Assembly: GCF_024172085.1 (NCBI RefSeq)
Contig: NZ_JAMZDZ010000001.1
Coordinates: 4,712,001-4,776,000, forward strand
Reading direction: 5' to 3'
Source of the DNA: Hamadaea flava
GTDB lineage: Bacteria; Actinomycetota; Actinomycetes; Mycobacteriales; Micromonosporaceae
Length of the DNA: 64,000 bases
This document shows, one piece after another, positions 26,502 through 34,553 of this stretch (positions are counted from its first letter, which is position 1; every line of letters starts with the position of its first letter). Position numbers and translations under genes: made by a program. The notes below the pieces were generated by a model, which searched no databases, was not told the origin of the DNA, and saw only the letters and a list, made by a program, of their open reading frames with translations.

Positions 26502-26576
26502 ATTCACGATCCGTGAATGAGATGTCATTCCGCTACGGACCTCTGTCGCACGGCGGGATCAGTCACGTATTGTGAC
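26502..26576 (+). promoter_or_regulatory. control region with two dyads
   Basis: ATTCACG-ATC-CGTGAAT (26502-26518) is a perfect inverted repeat that overlaps a TATATT -10-like box. GTCAC-N5-GTGAC lies at 26562-26576. Both precede the NERD-like gene at 26619 and could bind its regulator. Confidence 0.5.
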
Positions 26577-26618
26577 GGATACAACTCAATGAGTGCCGCG
26601 GAACGCCGGAGGCCCACG

Positions 26619-27305
26619 ATGACCACATTCCCCGTCCGCCCGATTCCTCTCTCCACGCCGCAGATCCCAGCCCTGGACGCGCTGAAGGAAGGCCCGCTCG
26701 ACCGGGTACGCCGTCAGCGTGAGGAGAAGGCCCGGATTCGGCAAGAGGCAGCCGGCACTCGTGTGGCGAACCACCTCAACCAGCTCGGCCCGTCGTGGCA
26801 GTTCGTGGAGTGGCCGCATTCCGTGGCGACCACCAGCGCGCAGACGGCTTCGGCGCCGGGCCGGGCGGCCGACACCCACGGCGGCTTCCTCGCTTTCGGC
26901 CCGGGTGGCGTCTTCTCGGTCACCGTTGTCGACATCGGAGCGAAGCGCGTCCTGGTCGCCGGCGACGTCGTCCAGATCAAGGGACGGCGACCGGCGTACA
27001 TCCCGGCCGCGCGCAAGGACGCCAAGCGCGCCAGCAAGGCCATCTCGGCGGCGGTCGGGCACACGATCCCGGTCGTAGCGGTCCTCGCGCTGATGGGCCG
27101 GGGCGTCGTCACCGTCTACGGTCTGCCCAAGGACTGCGTCATCACGACGTACCGCGAGTTGCACCGGGCGTTGCTCGGCGGCGGCGACCGCATCTCCGCG
27201 CTGACCGCGCAGAAGCTGTCCGACGTGGCCCGCAACCCCTGGACCTGGATCAACGAGCCGGCCAACGGCTACCAGTGGTTCACGAACGGCAGACACGACG
27301 AGTGA
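26619..27305 (+). CDS. NERD-like (nuclease-related) domain protein
   Basis: 228 residues from ATG 26619, which has CGGAGG six bases upstream. After a polar N-terminus with a charged helix (LDRVRRQREEKARIRQE), the part near residues 60-150 follows the NERD outline: THGGFLAFGPGGVFSVTVVDIG, then VLVAGDVVQIKGRR and RKDAKRASKAIS. Where active NERD nucleases show an Asp and a D/ExK motif, this protein has His and TVVD, so catalysis looks lost. VVAVLALMGRGVVTVYGLPKDCVITT and the final WTWINEP follow. The role is unknown. A PAS-domain gene follows after 58 bp and may be co-transcribed. Confidence 0.6.
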   Translation: MTTFPVRPIPLSTPQIPALDALKEGPLDRVRRQREEKARIRQEAAGTRVANHLNQLGPSWQFVEWPHSVATTSAQTASAPGRAADTHGGFLAFGPGGVFSVTVVDIGAKRVLVAGDVVQIKGRRPAYIPAARKDAKRASKAISAAVGHTIPVVAVLALMGRGVVTVYGLPKDCVITTYRELHRALLGGGDRISALTAQKLSDVARNPWTWINEPANGYQWFTNGRHDE

Positions 27306-27363
27306 CAAGCTCGCGACACCGGAGTACCGTGCGGGTATTCCGCCGCGGCGAAGGGAGACACGT

Positions 27364-27831
27364 GTGACGCATGTCGAACTGTCGCTGTCGACCAGCGTCA
27401 CGCCCGACTGGCGTCCTCCGGTCACCGTTCCCGAAGAGCTGAGCCGCTGGGTGACCGCGGTCGTGGAGTCGGCCGAACCCGCGCTCATCATCGACGCCTC
27501 GGCGACCATCGTCGCGACGACGCCCTCCTGCGCCAACCTGCTGGGCCTGCGGCATCCCTGGGTCGGCGAGCGCCTGCCCGACTCGCTGCACCTGATCGAC
27601 TTCACCGCGAACGGGGCGGAACTGCCCGAACCCGAGCGTGAGCTGATCCCGCCCCTGCTGGCGGTCGCCTCCGGACGACTGGCCCGGGGGCTCATGCGCG
27701 TACGCACCAACGCCGCGCTCGCCGCCGCCCGAGGCGAGGAGTCGGAGACCCGGACGCTGGACGCGATCGCCACGCCGCTGCACGCCGACGACGTCGCTGT
27801 GGGCTCGCTGACGTTCTTCTGCGAAATCTGA
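27364..27831 (+). CDS. PAS-like sensor domain protein
   Basis: 155 residues. The middle part, SRWVTAVVESAEPALIIDASATIVATTPSCANLLGL, is a PAS opening, and DAIATPLHADDVAVGSLTFFCEI matches a PAS C-terminal strand. There is no kinase, GGDEF or DNA-binding domain, so it may be a stand-alone sensor or partner protein. The GTG at 27364 has GGGAGA upstream. It lies 58 bp after the NERD-like gene on the same strand. The ligand is unknown. Confidence 0.65.
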   Translation: MTHVELSLSTSVTPDWRPPVTVPEELSRWVTAVVESAEPALIIDASATIVATTPSCANLLGLRHPWVGERLPDSLHLIDFTANGAELPEPERELIPPLLAVASGRLARGLMRVRTNAALAAARGEESETRTLDAIATPLHADDVAVGSLTFFCEI

Positions 27832-27909
27832 GCCCTTCCTGGCGGGTACACAGGGCGAGATCGATCGCACTTGTGGTGATCGTCGCAGCGCATCCCGTCC
27901 TTGGCGACG

Positions 27910-27915
27910 TACATT
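27910..27915 (+). promoter_or_regulatory. -10 box, leaderless arrangement
   Basis: TACATT with seven bases to the ATG at 27923. Confidence 0.45.
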
Positions 27916-27922
27916 GCGTGGC

Positions 27923-28414
27923 ATGGAGACGCTGGACGCTGGGCAGCCCGCCGGGGCTAGGCCGCCTGGCGCACCGGTCGGGGTCGATCTGACCCTGCTC
28001 GCCGACGTGTACGCGGTCTGCCGCCTCCCGGCCGGCGCGCCCTTCCCGGTCGAGCTGCTGCCGTCGGCCTCCCGGCCCGGCGCGCGCGCCCGCTCGGCGG
28101 CCGGTGGCGCCGCCGACTCCGGGGTCGTCTCGTTGACGTGGACCCCGACGGAGACCTCGGTCATCTGCCGGGCTGACCGCGTACCGGCCGGGGCGGTCGT
28201 GGAGACCGGCTGGCGCTGCTTCGAGGTGAACGGTCCGATGGCGCTGACCCTGACCGGGATACTGGCCTCGATCGCCATGCCGCTGGCCCAGGCGCGGGTG
28301 AACATCTTCGCGTTCTCCACCTTCGACACGGACTACGTCCTCGTCCCGGCGGTACGCCTGAACGCCGCCCTTGCCGCGTTGACGGGCGCGGGACATAGGA
28401 TCAATACGGCCTGA
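27923..28414 (+). CDS. ACT-domain protein
   Basis: 163 residues. The C-terminal half, CFEVNGPMALTLTGILASIAMPLAQARVNIFAFSTFDTDYVLV, is the ACT-like fold of the CASTOR/ThiS-type stand-alone ACT proteins often annotated in bacteria. The N-terminal half has VDLTLLADVYAVCRLPAGAPFPVELL, the usual first part of that family. An amino-acid ligand is likely but not known. The ATG at 27923 is chosen for the TACATT box seven bases upstream. A perfect 7-bp hairpin spans its stop codon. Confidence 0.75.
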   Translation: METLDAGQPAGARPPGAPVGVDLTLLADVYAVCRLPAGAPFPVELLPSASRPGARARSAAGGAADSGVVSLTWTPTETSVICRADRVPAGAVVETGWRCFEVNGPMALTLTGILASIAMPLAQARVNIFAFSTFDTDYVLVPAVRLNAALAALTGAGHRINTA

Positions 28415-28427
28415 TCCTCCAGGCCGT
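28406..28427 (+). terminator. hairpin across the stop of the ACT-domain gene
   Basis: ACGGCCT-GATCCTCC-AGGCCGT, seven perfect pairs with the TGA stop at the stem-loop junction. It has no T-run and may only attenuate, as a lipoprotein gene starts 27 bp later. Confidence 0.5.
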
Positions 28428-28453
28428 AAGCCGCCCCCGAGAGGACTTCCCCG

Positions 28454-28954
28454 GTGCCTCGGATCCGCCCGCTCGTCGTCGCCGCCACGGCCGCCGCCAC
28501 CCTGCTCGCAGCAGGCTGCGGAAAACCGCCCGACCTGCGGGAGCAGGGCGTTCCGGTGCCCAGCCCGTCGGTGCTGGCGGAGTCCACCCGGCCGCCGCTG
28601 CCGCAGGCCACGACCACGCCGAGCACCGCGCCTACGTTCTCCGAGAGCTACTACGTGGCCTGCCTCGGCAATCCGAGCGGCGATCAGGTCGTGGCCACGC
28701 TGCGGGCGAAGACGAAGCTGCTGCCGAAGTCCGGGACGATCTCGGTGACCATGGGCCCGCTCTGCTCCGGCACCTGGCAGTACACGATCGTCCAGGCGCC
28801 CGGGAAGGACGCGCTCGTCGTCGTCACCAAGGCCGCCGCCACCACGGCAGCGCCGGCCGCCCTGCAGATCGTCACCGCCGGCTCCGACGTCTGCACGATC
28901 ACGGTACGCACCCAGGCTCCGGCCGGGCTGCTGGCCGCTGCCCGCTGTAGCTGA
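28454..28954 (+). CDS. small secreted lipoprotein
   Basis: 166 residues. The signal peptide MPRIRPLVVAATAAATLLAAG ends in the lipobox LLAAGC, Cys near residue 22, so the protein should be lipid-anchored outside the membrane. A Pro/Thr/Ser-rich linker is followed by a compact domain with Cys in YYVACLG, GPLCSGTW, SDVCTITV and AARCS, which could make two disulfides. No enzyme motif is seen; the function is unknown. It starts with GTG 40 bp after the ACT-domain gene and ends 27 bp before pheA. Confidence 0.75.
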   Translation: MPRIRPLVVAATAAATLLAAGCGKPPDLREQGVPVPSPSVLAESTRPPLPQATTTPSTAPTFSESYYVACLGNPSGDQVVATLRAKTKLLPKSGTISVTMGPLCSGTWQYTIVQAPGKDALVVVTKAAATTAAPAALQIVTAGSDVCTITVRTQAPAGLLAAARCS

Positions 28955-28967
28955 GCCGTCCGCGCCG

Positions 28968-28973
28968 TAAGGT
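28968..28973 (+). promoter_or_regulatory. -10 box of pheA, leaderless arrangement
   Basis: TAAGGT with seven bases to the ATG at 28981. Confidence 0.45.
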
Positions 28974-28980
28974 GGGGGTC

Positions 28981-29931
28981 ATGCCAGGCGTACCACCGAC
29001 CCGATTCGTCTATCTCGGCCCGGAGAGCACCTTCACCGAGCAGGCGCTGCTGACCATCCCGGCGGCCGAGCGCGGCACGCGTACGCCGTCGCGGTCCGTC
29101 CCGGAGGCGCTGGACGCGGTCCGCCAAGGCGAGGCGGACGCCGCGCTGGTGCCGATGGAGAACTCCGTCGGTGGCCAGGTCGGGGTGACGCTGGACGAAC
29201 TGGGCGTCGGCGATCCCCTGGTGATCACCCGGGAGGTGGTGATCCCGGTCGAGTTCGTGCTGGCCGCCCGCCCCGGGACGACGATGGACCGGGTGACCTC
29301 GGTGGCCGCTCACCCGCAGGCGAGCGCGCAGTGCCGGGCGTGGCTGCGGGCGCACCTGCCGGACGCCACCGTCATCGACGTGCTCTCCAACGGAGCGGCC
29401 GCGCAGGACGCCCTGGCCGGCACGGTGGACGCGGCGATCTGTGCGCCGATCGCGGTCGACCGATTCCGGCTGGCCCTGCTCGCCGACAAGATCGCCGACC
29501 ATCCCGACGCGGTGACCCGATTCGTGCTGCTCTCCCGCCCGGCCCCGCCGCCCGCGCCGACCGGCGACGACATCACCTCGCTCGCGGTCTTCATCGCCCA
29601 CGACCGGGTCGGCGCGCTCCTCGCCGTCCTCACCGAGCTGGCGGTCCGCGGCGTGAACCTCATCCGCATCGAGTCGCGCCCCACCGGTGAGGCCCTCGGT
29701 CGGTACGCCTTCTTCCTGGACTGCACCGGTCACGTGGCCGACGCCCGGGTGGGGGAAGCACTGCAAGGGCTGCGCCGGATCTGCGCCGCCGTACGCTTCC
29801 TCGGCAGCTACCCGCGTGCGGTGCCGCCCGGCGCGGTGGACCGTCCGGTGCCGCCGCCCGGTGGCCTGGCCGACGCCGATTACGCCGACTCGGCCGCCTG
29901 GCTGGCCCGCCTGCGTACCGACGGCGCGTGA
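28981..29931 (+). CDS. pheA: prephenate dehydratase
   Basis: 316 residues. Converts prephenate to phenylpyruvate in phenylalanine synthesis. RFVYLGPESTFTEQAL opens the PDT domain, VPMENSVGG near residue 58 carries the conserved ENS, and DAVTRFVLLSRP near 180 has the TRF catalytic motif. The ACT domain that senses Phe follows, with NLIRIESRPTGEALGRYAFFLD near 235. A Pro-rich tail of about 40 residues extends beyond the domain. There is no chorismate mutase domain, as usual in actinobacteria. The ATG at 28981 has TAAGGT seven bases before it. It runs into the metallopeptidase gene. Confidence 0.95.
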   Translation: MPGVPPTRFVYLGPESTFTEQALLTIPAAERGTRTPSRSVPEALDAVRQGEADAALVPMENSVGGQVGVTLDELGVGDPLVITREVVIPVEFVLAARPGTTMDRVTSVAAHPQASAQCRAWLRAHLPDATVIDVLSNGAAAQDALAGTVDAAICAPIAVDRFRLALLADKIADHPDAVTRFVLLSRPAPPPAPTGDDITSLAVFIAHDRVGALLAVLTELAVRGVNLIRIESRPTGEALGRYAFFLDCTGHVADARVGEALQGLRRICAAVRFLGSYPRAVPPGAVDRPVPPPGGLADADYADSAAWLARLRTDGA

Positions 29932-29935
29932 CGCG

Positions 29936-30289
29936 ATGCCGGTCGAGATGTCCCGCGAACGCTTCGAGGAGCTGGTCGGCGAGGCGCTCGACGAGGTGCC
30001 GCAGGAGTTGCTGCGGCACCTCGACAACGTGGTGATCCTGGTCCAGGACGAACCTCCGCCCGGCGAAGGCAACCTGCTGGGTCTCTATGAAGGCCATGCG
30101 CTGACCGACCGCGGCTGGGACTACGCGGGCGTGCTGCCCGATCGGATCCTCATCTTCCGCGGCCCGACCCTGCGCATGTGCGAGGACGAGGAGCACGTCG
30201 TGGAAGAGGTCGCCGTCACCGTCGTGCACGAGCTGGCCCACCATTTCGGCATCTCCGATGAACGGCTCCACCAGCTCGGCTGGGACTGA
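29936..30289 (+). CDS. minimal zinc metallopeptidase (DUF1025 type)
   Basis: 117 residues. VTVVHELAHHFGISDERLHQLGWD near the C-terminus gives HExxH plus a downstream Asp, the minimal zincin motif of the DUF1025/MtfA-unrelated small peptidase family. The N-terminus SRERFEELVGEALDEVPQELLRHLDNVVILVQDEP is typical of that family. It is soluble and has no signal. It starts four bases after the pheA stop, probably translated from the same message. The protein substrate, if any, is unknown. Confidence 0.85.
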   Translation: MPVEMSRERFEELVGEALDEVPQELLRHLDNVVILVQDEPPPGEGNLLGLYEGHALTDRGWDYAGVLPDRILIFRGPTLRMCEDEEHVVEEVAVTVVHELAHHFGISDERLHQLGWD

Positions 30290-30371
30290 TCCGGCAGGGC
30301 CCTCAGGTGTTGCGGGTCCGTCGTAGGCTGCGGGTCCACACCCCTGTCACCCCCGGCCAAGGAGCCACCTC

Positions 30372-31109
30372 ATGCGCAGTGCGCTGTTTTCCGCGGAGAA
30401 CCTGGAGAAGGAGTCCACCGAACCCGGACTGCGGCTCCAGAACTCGAAGATGCTGAAGGTCGAGCTGAACGGCGAGGTCATGGCCCGCACCGGCGCCATG
30501 GTCGCGTACCAGGGCCAGATGCAGTTCCAGGCGCTCGGTTCGGGCGGCGTCGGCAAGTGGATCAAGAAGGCGATCACCGGCGAGGGCGTGCCGCTGATGA
30601 AGGTCACCGGCCGGGGCGACCTCTTCCTCGCCGACCGCGCCGCCGACATCCACCTGATCGACCTGGACCAGGGGGACGCCCTGTCCATCAACGGCGCCAA
30701 CGTGCTCGCCTTCGAGCCGACCCTGAACTACGACATCAAGATGGTTCAGGGCATGGGCATGCTCTCCTCGGCGGGCCTGTTCAACTGCGTCTTCAGCGGA
30801 AAGGGCCGGATCGCGATCACCACCGCGGGCACGCCGGTCGTCCTCACCGTCGACGCGCCCACCTTCGTCGACCCGCAGGCCGCCATCTGCTGGTCGGCGA
30901 GCCTGCAGACCGGCTACCACCGCGCCGACCAGCTCGGTCTCGGCACGCTGATCGGCCGGACCACCGGTGAGGCGTTCACGATGAGCTTCACCGGTCAAGG
31001 CTTCGTCGTCGTGCAGCCGTCCGAGGAGCCGCCGCAGGGCTTGGCAGGACACGGCTCGGTTCAGCAGGCCGGCGGCGGCGGGATGCTGGGCGGCCTGCTC
31101 GGCAACTGA
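30372..31109 (+). CDS. AIM24-family protein
   Basis: 245 residues, beta-rich and without membrane spans. The signature is LKVELNGEVMARTGAMVAYQGQMQF near residue 30, GEGVPLMKVTGRGDLFLADRAADI near 75 and MGMLSSAGLFNCVFSGKGRIAITTAGTPV near 130, as in the AIM24 family (TIGR00266). The tail is Gly/Gln-rich and ends GGGGMLGGLLGN. Function in bacteria is not settled. It stands alone, followed by a clear terminator. Confidence 0.88.
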   Translation: MRSALFSAENLEKESTEPGLRLQNSKMLKVELNGEVMARTGAMVAYQGQMQFQALGSGGVGKWIKKAITGEGVPLMKVTGRGDLFLADRAADIHLIDLDQGDALSINGANVLAFEPTLNYDIKMVQGMGMLSSAGLFNCVFSGKGRIAITTAGTPVVLTVDAPTFVDPQAAICWSASLQTGYHRADQLGLGTLIGRTTGEAFTMSFTGQGFVVVQPSEEPPQGLAGHGSVQQAGGGGMLGGLLGN

Positions 31110-31127
31110 TCCCCGCAGAACCCTTGG

Positions 31128-31164
31128 ACGGCCCGCCGAGCGGACAGCGCGGCGGGCCGTTCTT
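31128..31164 (+). terminator. rho-independent-type terminator after the AIM24 gene
   Basis: An 11-bp perfect stem, ACGGCCCGCCG against CGGCGGGCCGT, with an 11-nt loop, followed by TCTT. Confidence 0.8.
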
Positions 31165-31179
31165 CGTCAGAATGACCTG

Positions 31180-31782
31180 ATGTCGGAAGACGTCTTGGAG
31201 TTCGGATCGCCCGCCCGCACCGAGTCCCGGTTCGCCGGACCCCGGTTCGCCACGCCGGCGGCGGTGCCGCCGATCCTCGCCGCGGCGAGTGCGGCCTTCT
31301 TTTTCGGCTCGCTGATGTACCCGTGGCAGACGACCCGTCTCATCGCGGGAGCCGACTACGCGTCCCTCAACAACACCGACATCGTCACCTATGCCACGAA
31401 CACCGGAGTCGGGTACGCGTACGTGGTCGGCATGATGGGCCTCGGCGCGATCACGGCGACCACCATCCTCGGACGGCGCCGACAACGGCGGCCGCTGATG
31501 CTGGCCGGTGTGGGTCTGAGCACGATGCTGCTGGTCCTGCTCGTCTCGTTGATCGCGCTCGGCGGCCGGCAGATCGTGGCGACCTACATCATCGGTATGC
31601 CGGCCACCGCGACCACCCAGGTGGAGGTAGGTCTCTACCTGGCCTTGGCCGCACCCGTCGCCGCCGCCCTCGGGATGGTGTTGAGCCTGTCGTCGCGCCG
31701 TCGGCGGCTGATGCCGGTCGAGCCGAGCTACGAGGAGGAGGACGACGCGATCTCCGACCTCACCGTGACCCCCGTGCGCTGA
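31180..31782 (+). CDS. multi-span membrane protein
   Basis: 200 residues. Hydrophobic segments lie near residues 28-48 (VPPILAAASAAFFFGSLMYP), 75-95, 106-128 and 146-165. A polar extracellular loop between the first two contains TTRLIAGADYASLNNTDIVTY, and the acidic tail SYEEEDDAISDL is cytoplasmic. No family is recognised. It comes after a terminator and is transcribed towards serS, 63 bp away, which has its own -10 box. Confidence 0.65.
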   Translation: MSEDVLEFGSPARTESRFAGPRFATPAAVPPILAAASAAFFFGSLMYPWQTTRLIAGADYASLNNTDIVTYATNTGVGYAYVVGMMGLGAITATTILGRRRQRRPLMLAGVGLSTMLLVLLVSLIALGGRQIVATYIIGMPATATTQVEVGLYLALAAPVAAALGMVLSLSSRRRRLMPVEPSYEEEDDAISDLTVTPVR

Positions 31783-31833
31783 CCGGCGCGATCAAGCACC
31801 GAAACCGAGGTGAGACAGATCAACGGCGCTCGG

Positions 31834-31839
31834 TAGGCT
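31834..31839 (+). promoter_or_regulatory. -10 box TAGGCT of serS, leaderless arrangement
   Basis: TAGGCT with six bases to the ATG at 31846; no Shine-Dalgarno in between. Confidence 0.5.
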
Positions 31840-31845
31840 TGTCGC

Positions 31846-33105
31846 ATGATTGATCTGCGCCTGCTCCGGGACGACCCGGACCTCTTCCGAGCCAGCCAGC
31901 GCGCCCGCGGCGAGAGCGAATCGTCCGTGGACCGGCTGCTGAGTGCGGACGAGGCGCGCAGGTCCGCGGTCCAGCGTTTCGAAGCGCTGCGGGCCGAGCA
32001 GAAGACGCTGGGCAACTCGATCCGGCACGCGCAGGGCGAGGAGAAGACCGCACTGCTGGAGCGGACCAAGCAGCTCGCCGCCGACGTGAAGGCGGCCGAG
32101 ACGGCGGCCGGGGAGGCCGAAGACGAGCTGCGTCAGGCTCAGCTCGCGGTGGCGAACCTGGTCGAGCCGGACGCCCCGCCCGGCGGCGAGGACGACTACA
32201 TCGTGCTCAAGGAGGTCGGGGTCAAGCCCGACATCGCCGACCCGAAGGATCACCTCGCGCTCGGCGAACTGCTCGGCGCCATCGACACCCCGCGGGGGGC
32301 GAAGGTCTCGGGCGCCCGCTTCTACTACCTGACGGGGATCGGCGCGCTCCTGGAGAACGCTCTGCTCCAGCTCGGCATCCAGCAGGCCGTGGAGAACGGC
32401 TTCATCCCGATGGTGCCGCCCGTCCTGGTCAAGCCGGAGTCGATGGAGGGCACCGGTTACCTCGGTGCGCACGCCTCGGAGGTCTATCACCTCCCGGCCG
32501 ACGACCTCTACCTCGTCGGCACGAGCGAGGTGCCGCTGGCGGCGTACCACAAGGACGAGATCCTGGACATCGACGGACCGCGACGCTACGTCGCGTGGTC
32601 GACCTGCTTCCGCCGTGAGGCCGGGTCCTACGGCAAGGACACCCGGGGCATCATCCGCGTGCACCAGTTCAACAAGGCCGAGATGTTCGTGTTCTGCGCT
32701 CCGGAGGACGCGCAGGCCGAGCACAAGCGCCTGCTGGCCTGGGAGGAGGAGCTTCTCGGCAAGCTGGAGCTGCCCTACCGCGTGATCGACACCGCCGCCG
32801 GCGACCTCGGTTCCAGCGCCGCCCGCAAGTACGACTGCGAGGCGTGGCTGCCCAGCCAGGGCCGCTACCGGGAGGTCACCAGCACCTCGAACTGCACGAC
32901 GTTCCAGGCGCGGCGGCTCAACATCCGCTATCGCGACGCCGAGGGCAAGTCGCAGACGGTGGCCACGTTGAACGGGACGCTCGCCACGACCCGGATGCTC
33001 GTGCCGCTGCTGGAGAACCATCAGCAGCCGGACGGGTCGGTCCGGGTGCCGAAGGCGTTGCAGCCCTTCCTCGGCGGCCGCGACCTGCTCGACCCGATCA
33101 AGTGA
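31846..33105 (+). CDS. serS: seryl-tRNA synthetase
   Basis: 419 residues. Class II synthetase that charges tRNA-Ser. [23 protein letters not shown] opens the long antiparallel coiled coil (residues 30-105) that binds the tRNA long arm. Motif 2 is [21 protein letters not shown] near 262 and motif 3 is [16 protein letters not shown] near 378. TSEVPLAAY and [18 protein letters not shown] are the serine-pocket parts. The TAGGCT box six bases upstream suggests a leaderless message. Its stop overlaps the next start by three bases. Confidence 0.97.
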   Translation: MIDLRLLRDDPDLFRASQRARGESESSVDRLLSADEARRSAVQRFEALRAEQKTLGNSIRHAQGEEKTALLERTKQLAADVKAAETAAGEAEDELRQAQLAVANLVEPDAPPGGEDDYIVLKEVGVKPDIADPKDHLALGELLGAIDTPRGAKVSGARFYYLTGIGALLENALLQLGIQQAVENGFIPMVPPVLVKPESMEGTGYLGAHASEVYHLPADDLYLVGTSEVPLAAYHKDEILDIDGPRRYVAWSTCFRREAGSYGKDTRGIIRVHQFNKAEMFVFCAPEDAQAEHKRLLAWEEELLGKLELPYRVIDTAAGDLGSSAARKYDCEAWLPSQGRYREVTSTSNCTTFQARRLNIRYRDAEGKSQTVATLNGTLATTRMLVPLLENHQQPDGSVRVPKALQPFLGGRDLLDPIK

Positions 33106-33944
33106 CTGTTCCGTATCGTCCGGCCCGTCTCGGCGGGCCGGACTTCGCCCCCACAGCACGGCGGCCGAAGCTCGTCGTGACGGATCTGGACGGCACGATC
33201 GTCCGGACCGACGGCACCGTCTCCGCCCGCACCGACGCCGCCTTCGACCGCGTACGCGACGCCGGCATCCCCATCGTGGGGGCGACCGGCCGGGGACCGC
33301 GGCTGACCGGGATGTCCCGCGGTGACCTGCCGAGCGCGGACTACTTCGTGCTCGGCGGCGGGGGAAGGGTGCTCGACCTGACCGGGGACGAGCCGCGTGT
33401 ACTGCGGGATCTGCGTTTTCCGGGCCGGGCCCTCGCCGAGCTGATGCCGCAATTGGAAGCGGAGTTCGGCCCGTTGCAGCTGACCGTGGAGGCGCTCGAC
33501 GCCGAGAACGCGCCACTGTGGAGCGAATGGGAGCAGTGGCCCTACCCGGACCCGATCGAGCTGCGTACGCGTGAGGAGATGTTCGCGGTCTCGATCATCA
33601 AGGGCTTCCTCCAGGTCGCGCCAGAACTGGGTGCACGGCTCACGGCGGAGGCCCGCCATCCGGACGTCGAGATCATCCAGGCTTGGCCGGGATTCGTGGA
33701 GATCCACGCGCCCGGCGTCGACAAGGCGACCGGGCTCACCGTCGTGACCGACCTGCTCGGCATCGACCCGGCCGACGTGCTCGTCTTCGGCGACCAGCTC
33801 AACGACGTGGCCAGCTTCGCCTGGGCGGGTCACCGGGTGGCGGTCGCCAACGCGCACCCGACGCTGCTCGGGATGGCCGATGAGGTGACCGCGGCCAACG
33901 ACGCCGACGGGGTCGCCGAGTACCTGGAACGTCTTTTCTCGTAG
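33102..33944 (+). CDS. HAD-superfamily phosphatase (Cof/SupH type)
   Basis: 280 residues from GTG 33102, which overlaps the serS stop (GTGA). HAD motif I is [10 protein letters not shown] near residue 28, motif II is VGATGR near 60, motif III Lys in GVDKATGL near 207 and motif [14 protein letters not shown] near 226, with a type IIB cap between. The substrate is probably a small phosphorylated metabolite but cannot be named. Coupling to serS is only positional. It converges on the response-regulator gene with three bases between stops. Confidence 0.9.
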   Translation: MTVPYRPARLGGPDFAPTARRPKLVVTDLDGTIVRTDGTVSARTDAAFDRVRDAGIPIVGATGRGPRLTGMSRGDLPSADYFVLGGGGRVLDLTGDEPRVLRDLRFPGRALAELMPQLEAEFGPLQLTVEALDAENAPLWSEWEQWPYPDPIELRTREEMFAVSIIKGFLQVAPELGARLTAEARHPDVEIIQAWPGFVEIHAPGVDKATGLTVVTDLLGIDPADVLVFGDQLNDVASFAWAGHRVAVANAHPTLLGMADEVTAANDADGVAEYLERLFS

Positions 33945-33947
33945 GGC

Positions 33948-34553
33948 TTACAGCCAGCCCTGGGCGCGTGCCGCCTGCACCGCTTCCATGCGGTTGCGCG
34001 TACCGGTCTTGCCGATCGCGGCGGACAGATAGTTGCGTACGGTGCTCTCCGACAGGTGCAGGCGCGTCGCGATCTCCGCGATCGTCGCGCCGTCCACCGC
34101 CGCCGACAGGACATCGCGTTCCCGGTCGGTGAGCGGATTCGGACCAGCCGCCAGCGCCGCGGTCGCCAACGCCGGGTCGACGACGGTCTGCCCGGCCAGC
34201 ACCTTGCGGATCGCCGAGGCGAGCTCCTCGACCGGCCCGTCCTTGACGAGGAAGCCCCGCGCGCCGGCGTCCATGGCCCGCCGCAGATATCCCGGCCGGC
34301 CGAACGTCGTCAGGATGACCACCTTGCAGTCGGGCACCTCGGTCCGCAGCTCGGCCGCCGCGTCGAGGCCGGTCCGCCCAGGCATCTCGATGTCCAGGAG
34401 GGCGACGTCGGGCCGGTGTTCCCGCGCCGCCGGGACGACCAGGTCGCCGCGATCGACCTGCGCGACGACCTCGATGTCCTCCTCCAGGCCGAGGAGCAGC
34501 GCCAGCGCGCCGCGCATCATCCCCTGATCCTCGGCCAGCAGCACGCGAATCAC
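33948..34553 (-). CDS. LuxR-type response regulator of the ABC/two-component operon
   Basis: 201 residues. The receiver domain carries the acidic pocket in LLAEDQGMMRG, the phospho-Asp in ALLDIEMPGRTG near residue 54 and the Lys in FLVKDGPVEE near 104. The NarL/FixJ helix-turn-helix is LTDRERDVLSAAVDGATIAEIATRLHLSESTVRNYLS near 138-175. Its start overlaps the stop of the histidine kinase, so they are translationally coupled. It is likely to control the upstream ABC genes, possibly through the palindrome at 37439-37452. Confidence 0.93.
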   Translation of the reverse strand: MIRVLLAEDQGMMRGALALLLGLEEDIEVVAQVDRGDLVVPAAREHRPDVALLDIEMPGRTGLDAAAELRTEVPDCKVVILTTFGRPGYLRRAMDAGARGFLVKDGPVEELASAIRKVLAGQTVVDPALATAALAAGPNPLTDRERDVLSAAVDGATIAEIATRLHLSESTVRNYLSAAIGKTGTRNRMEAVQAARAQGWL

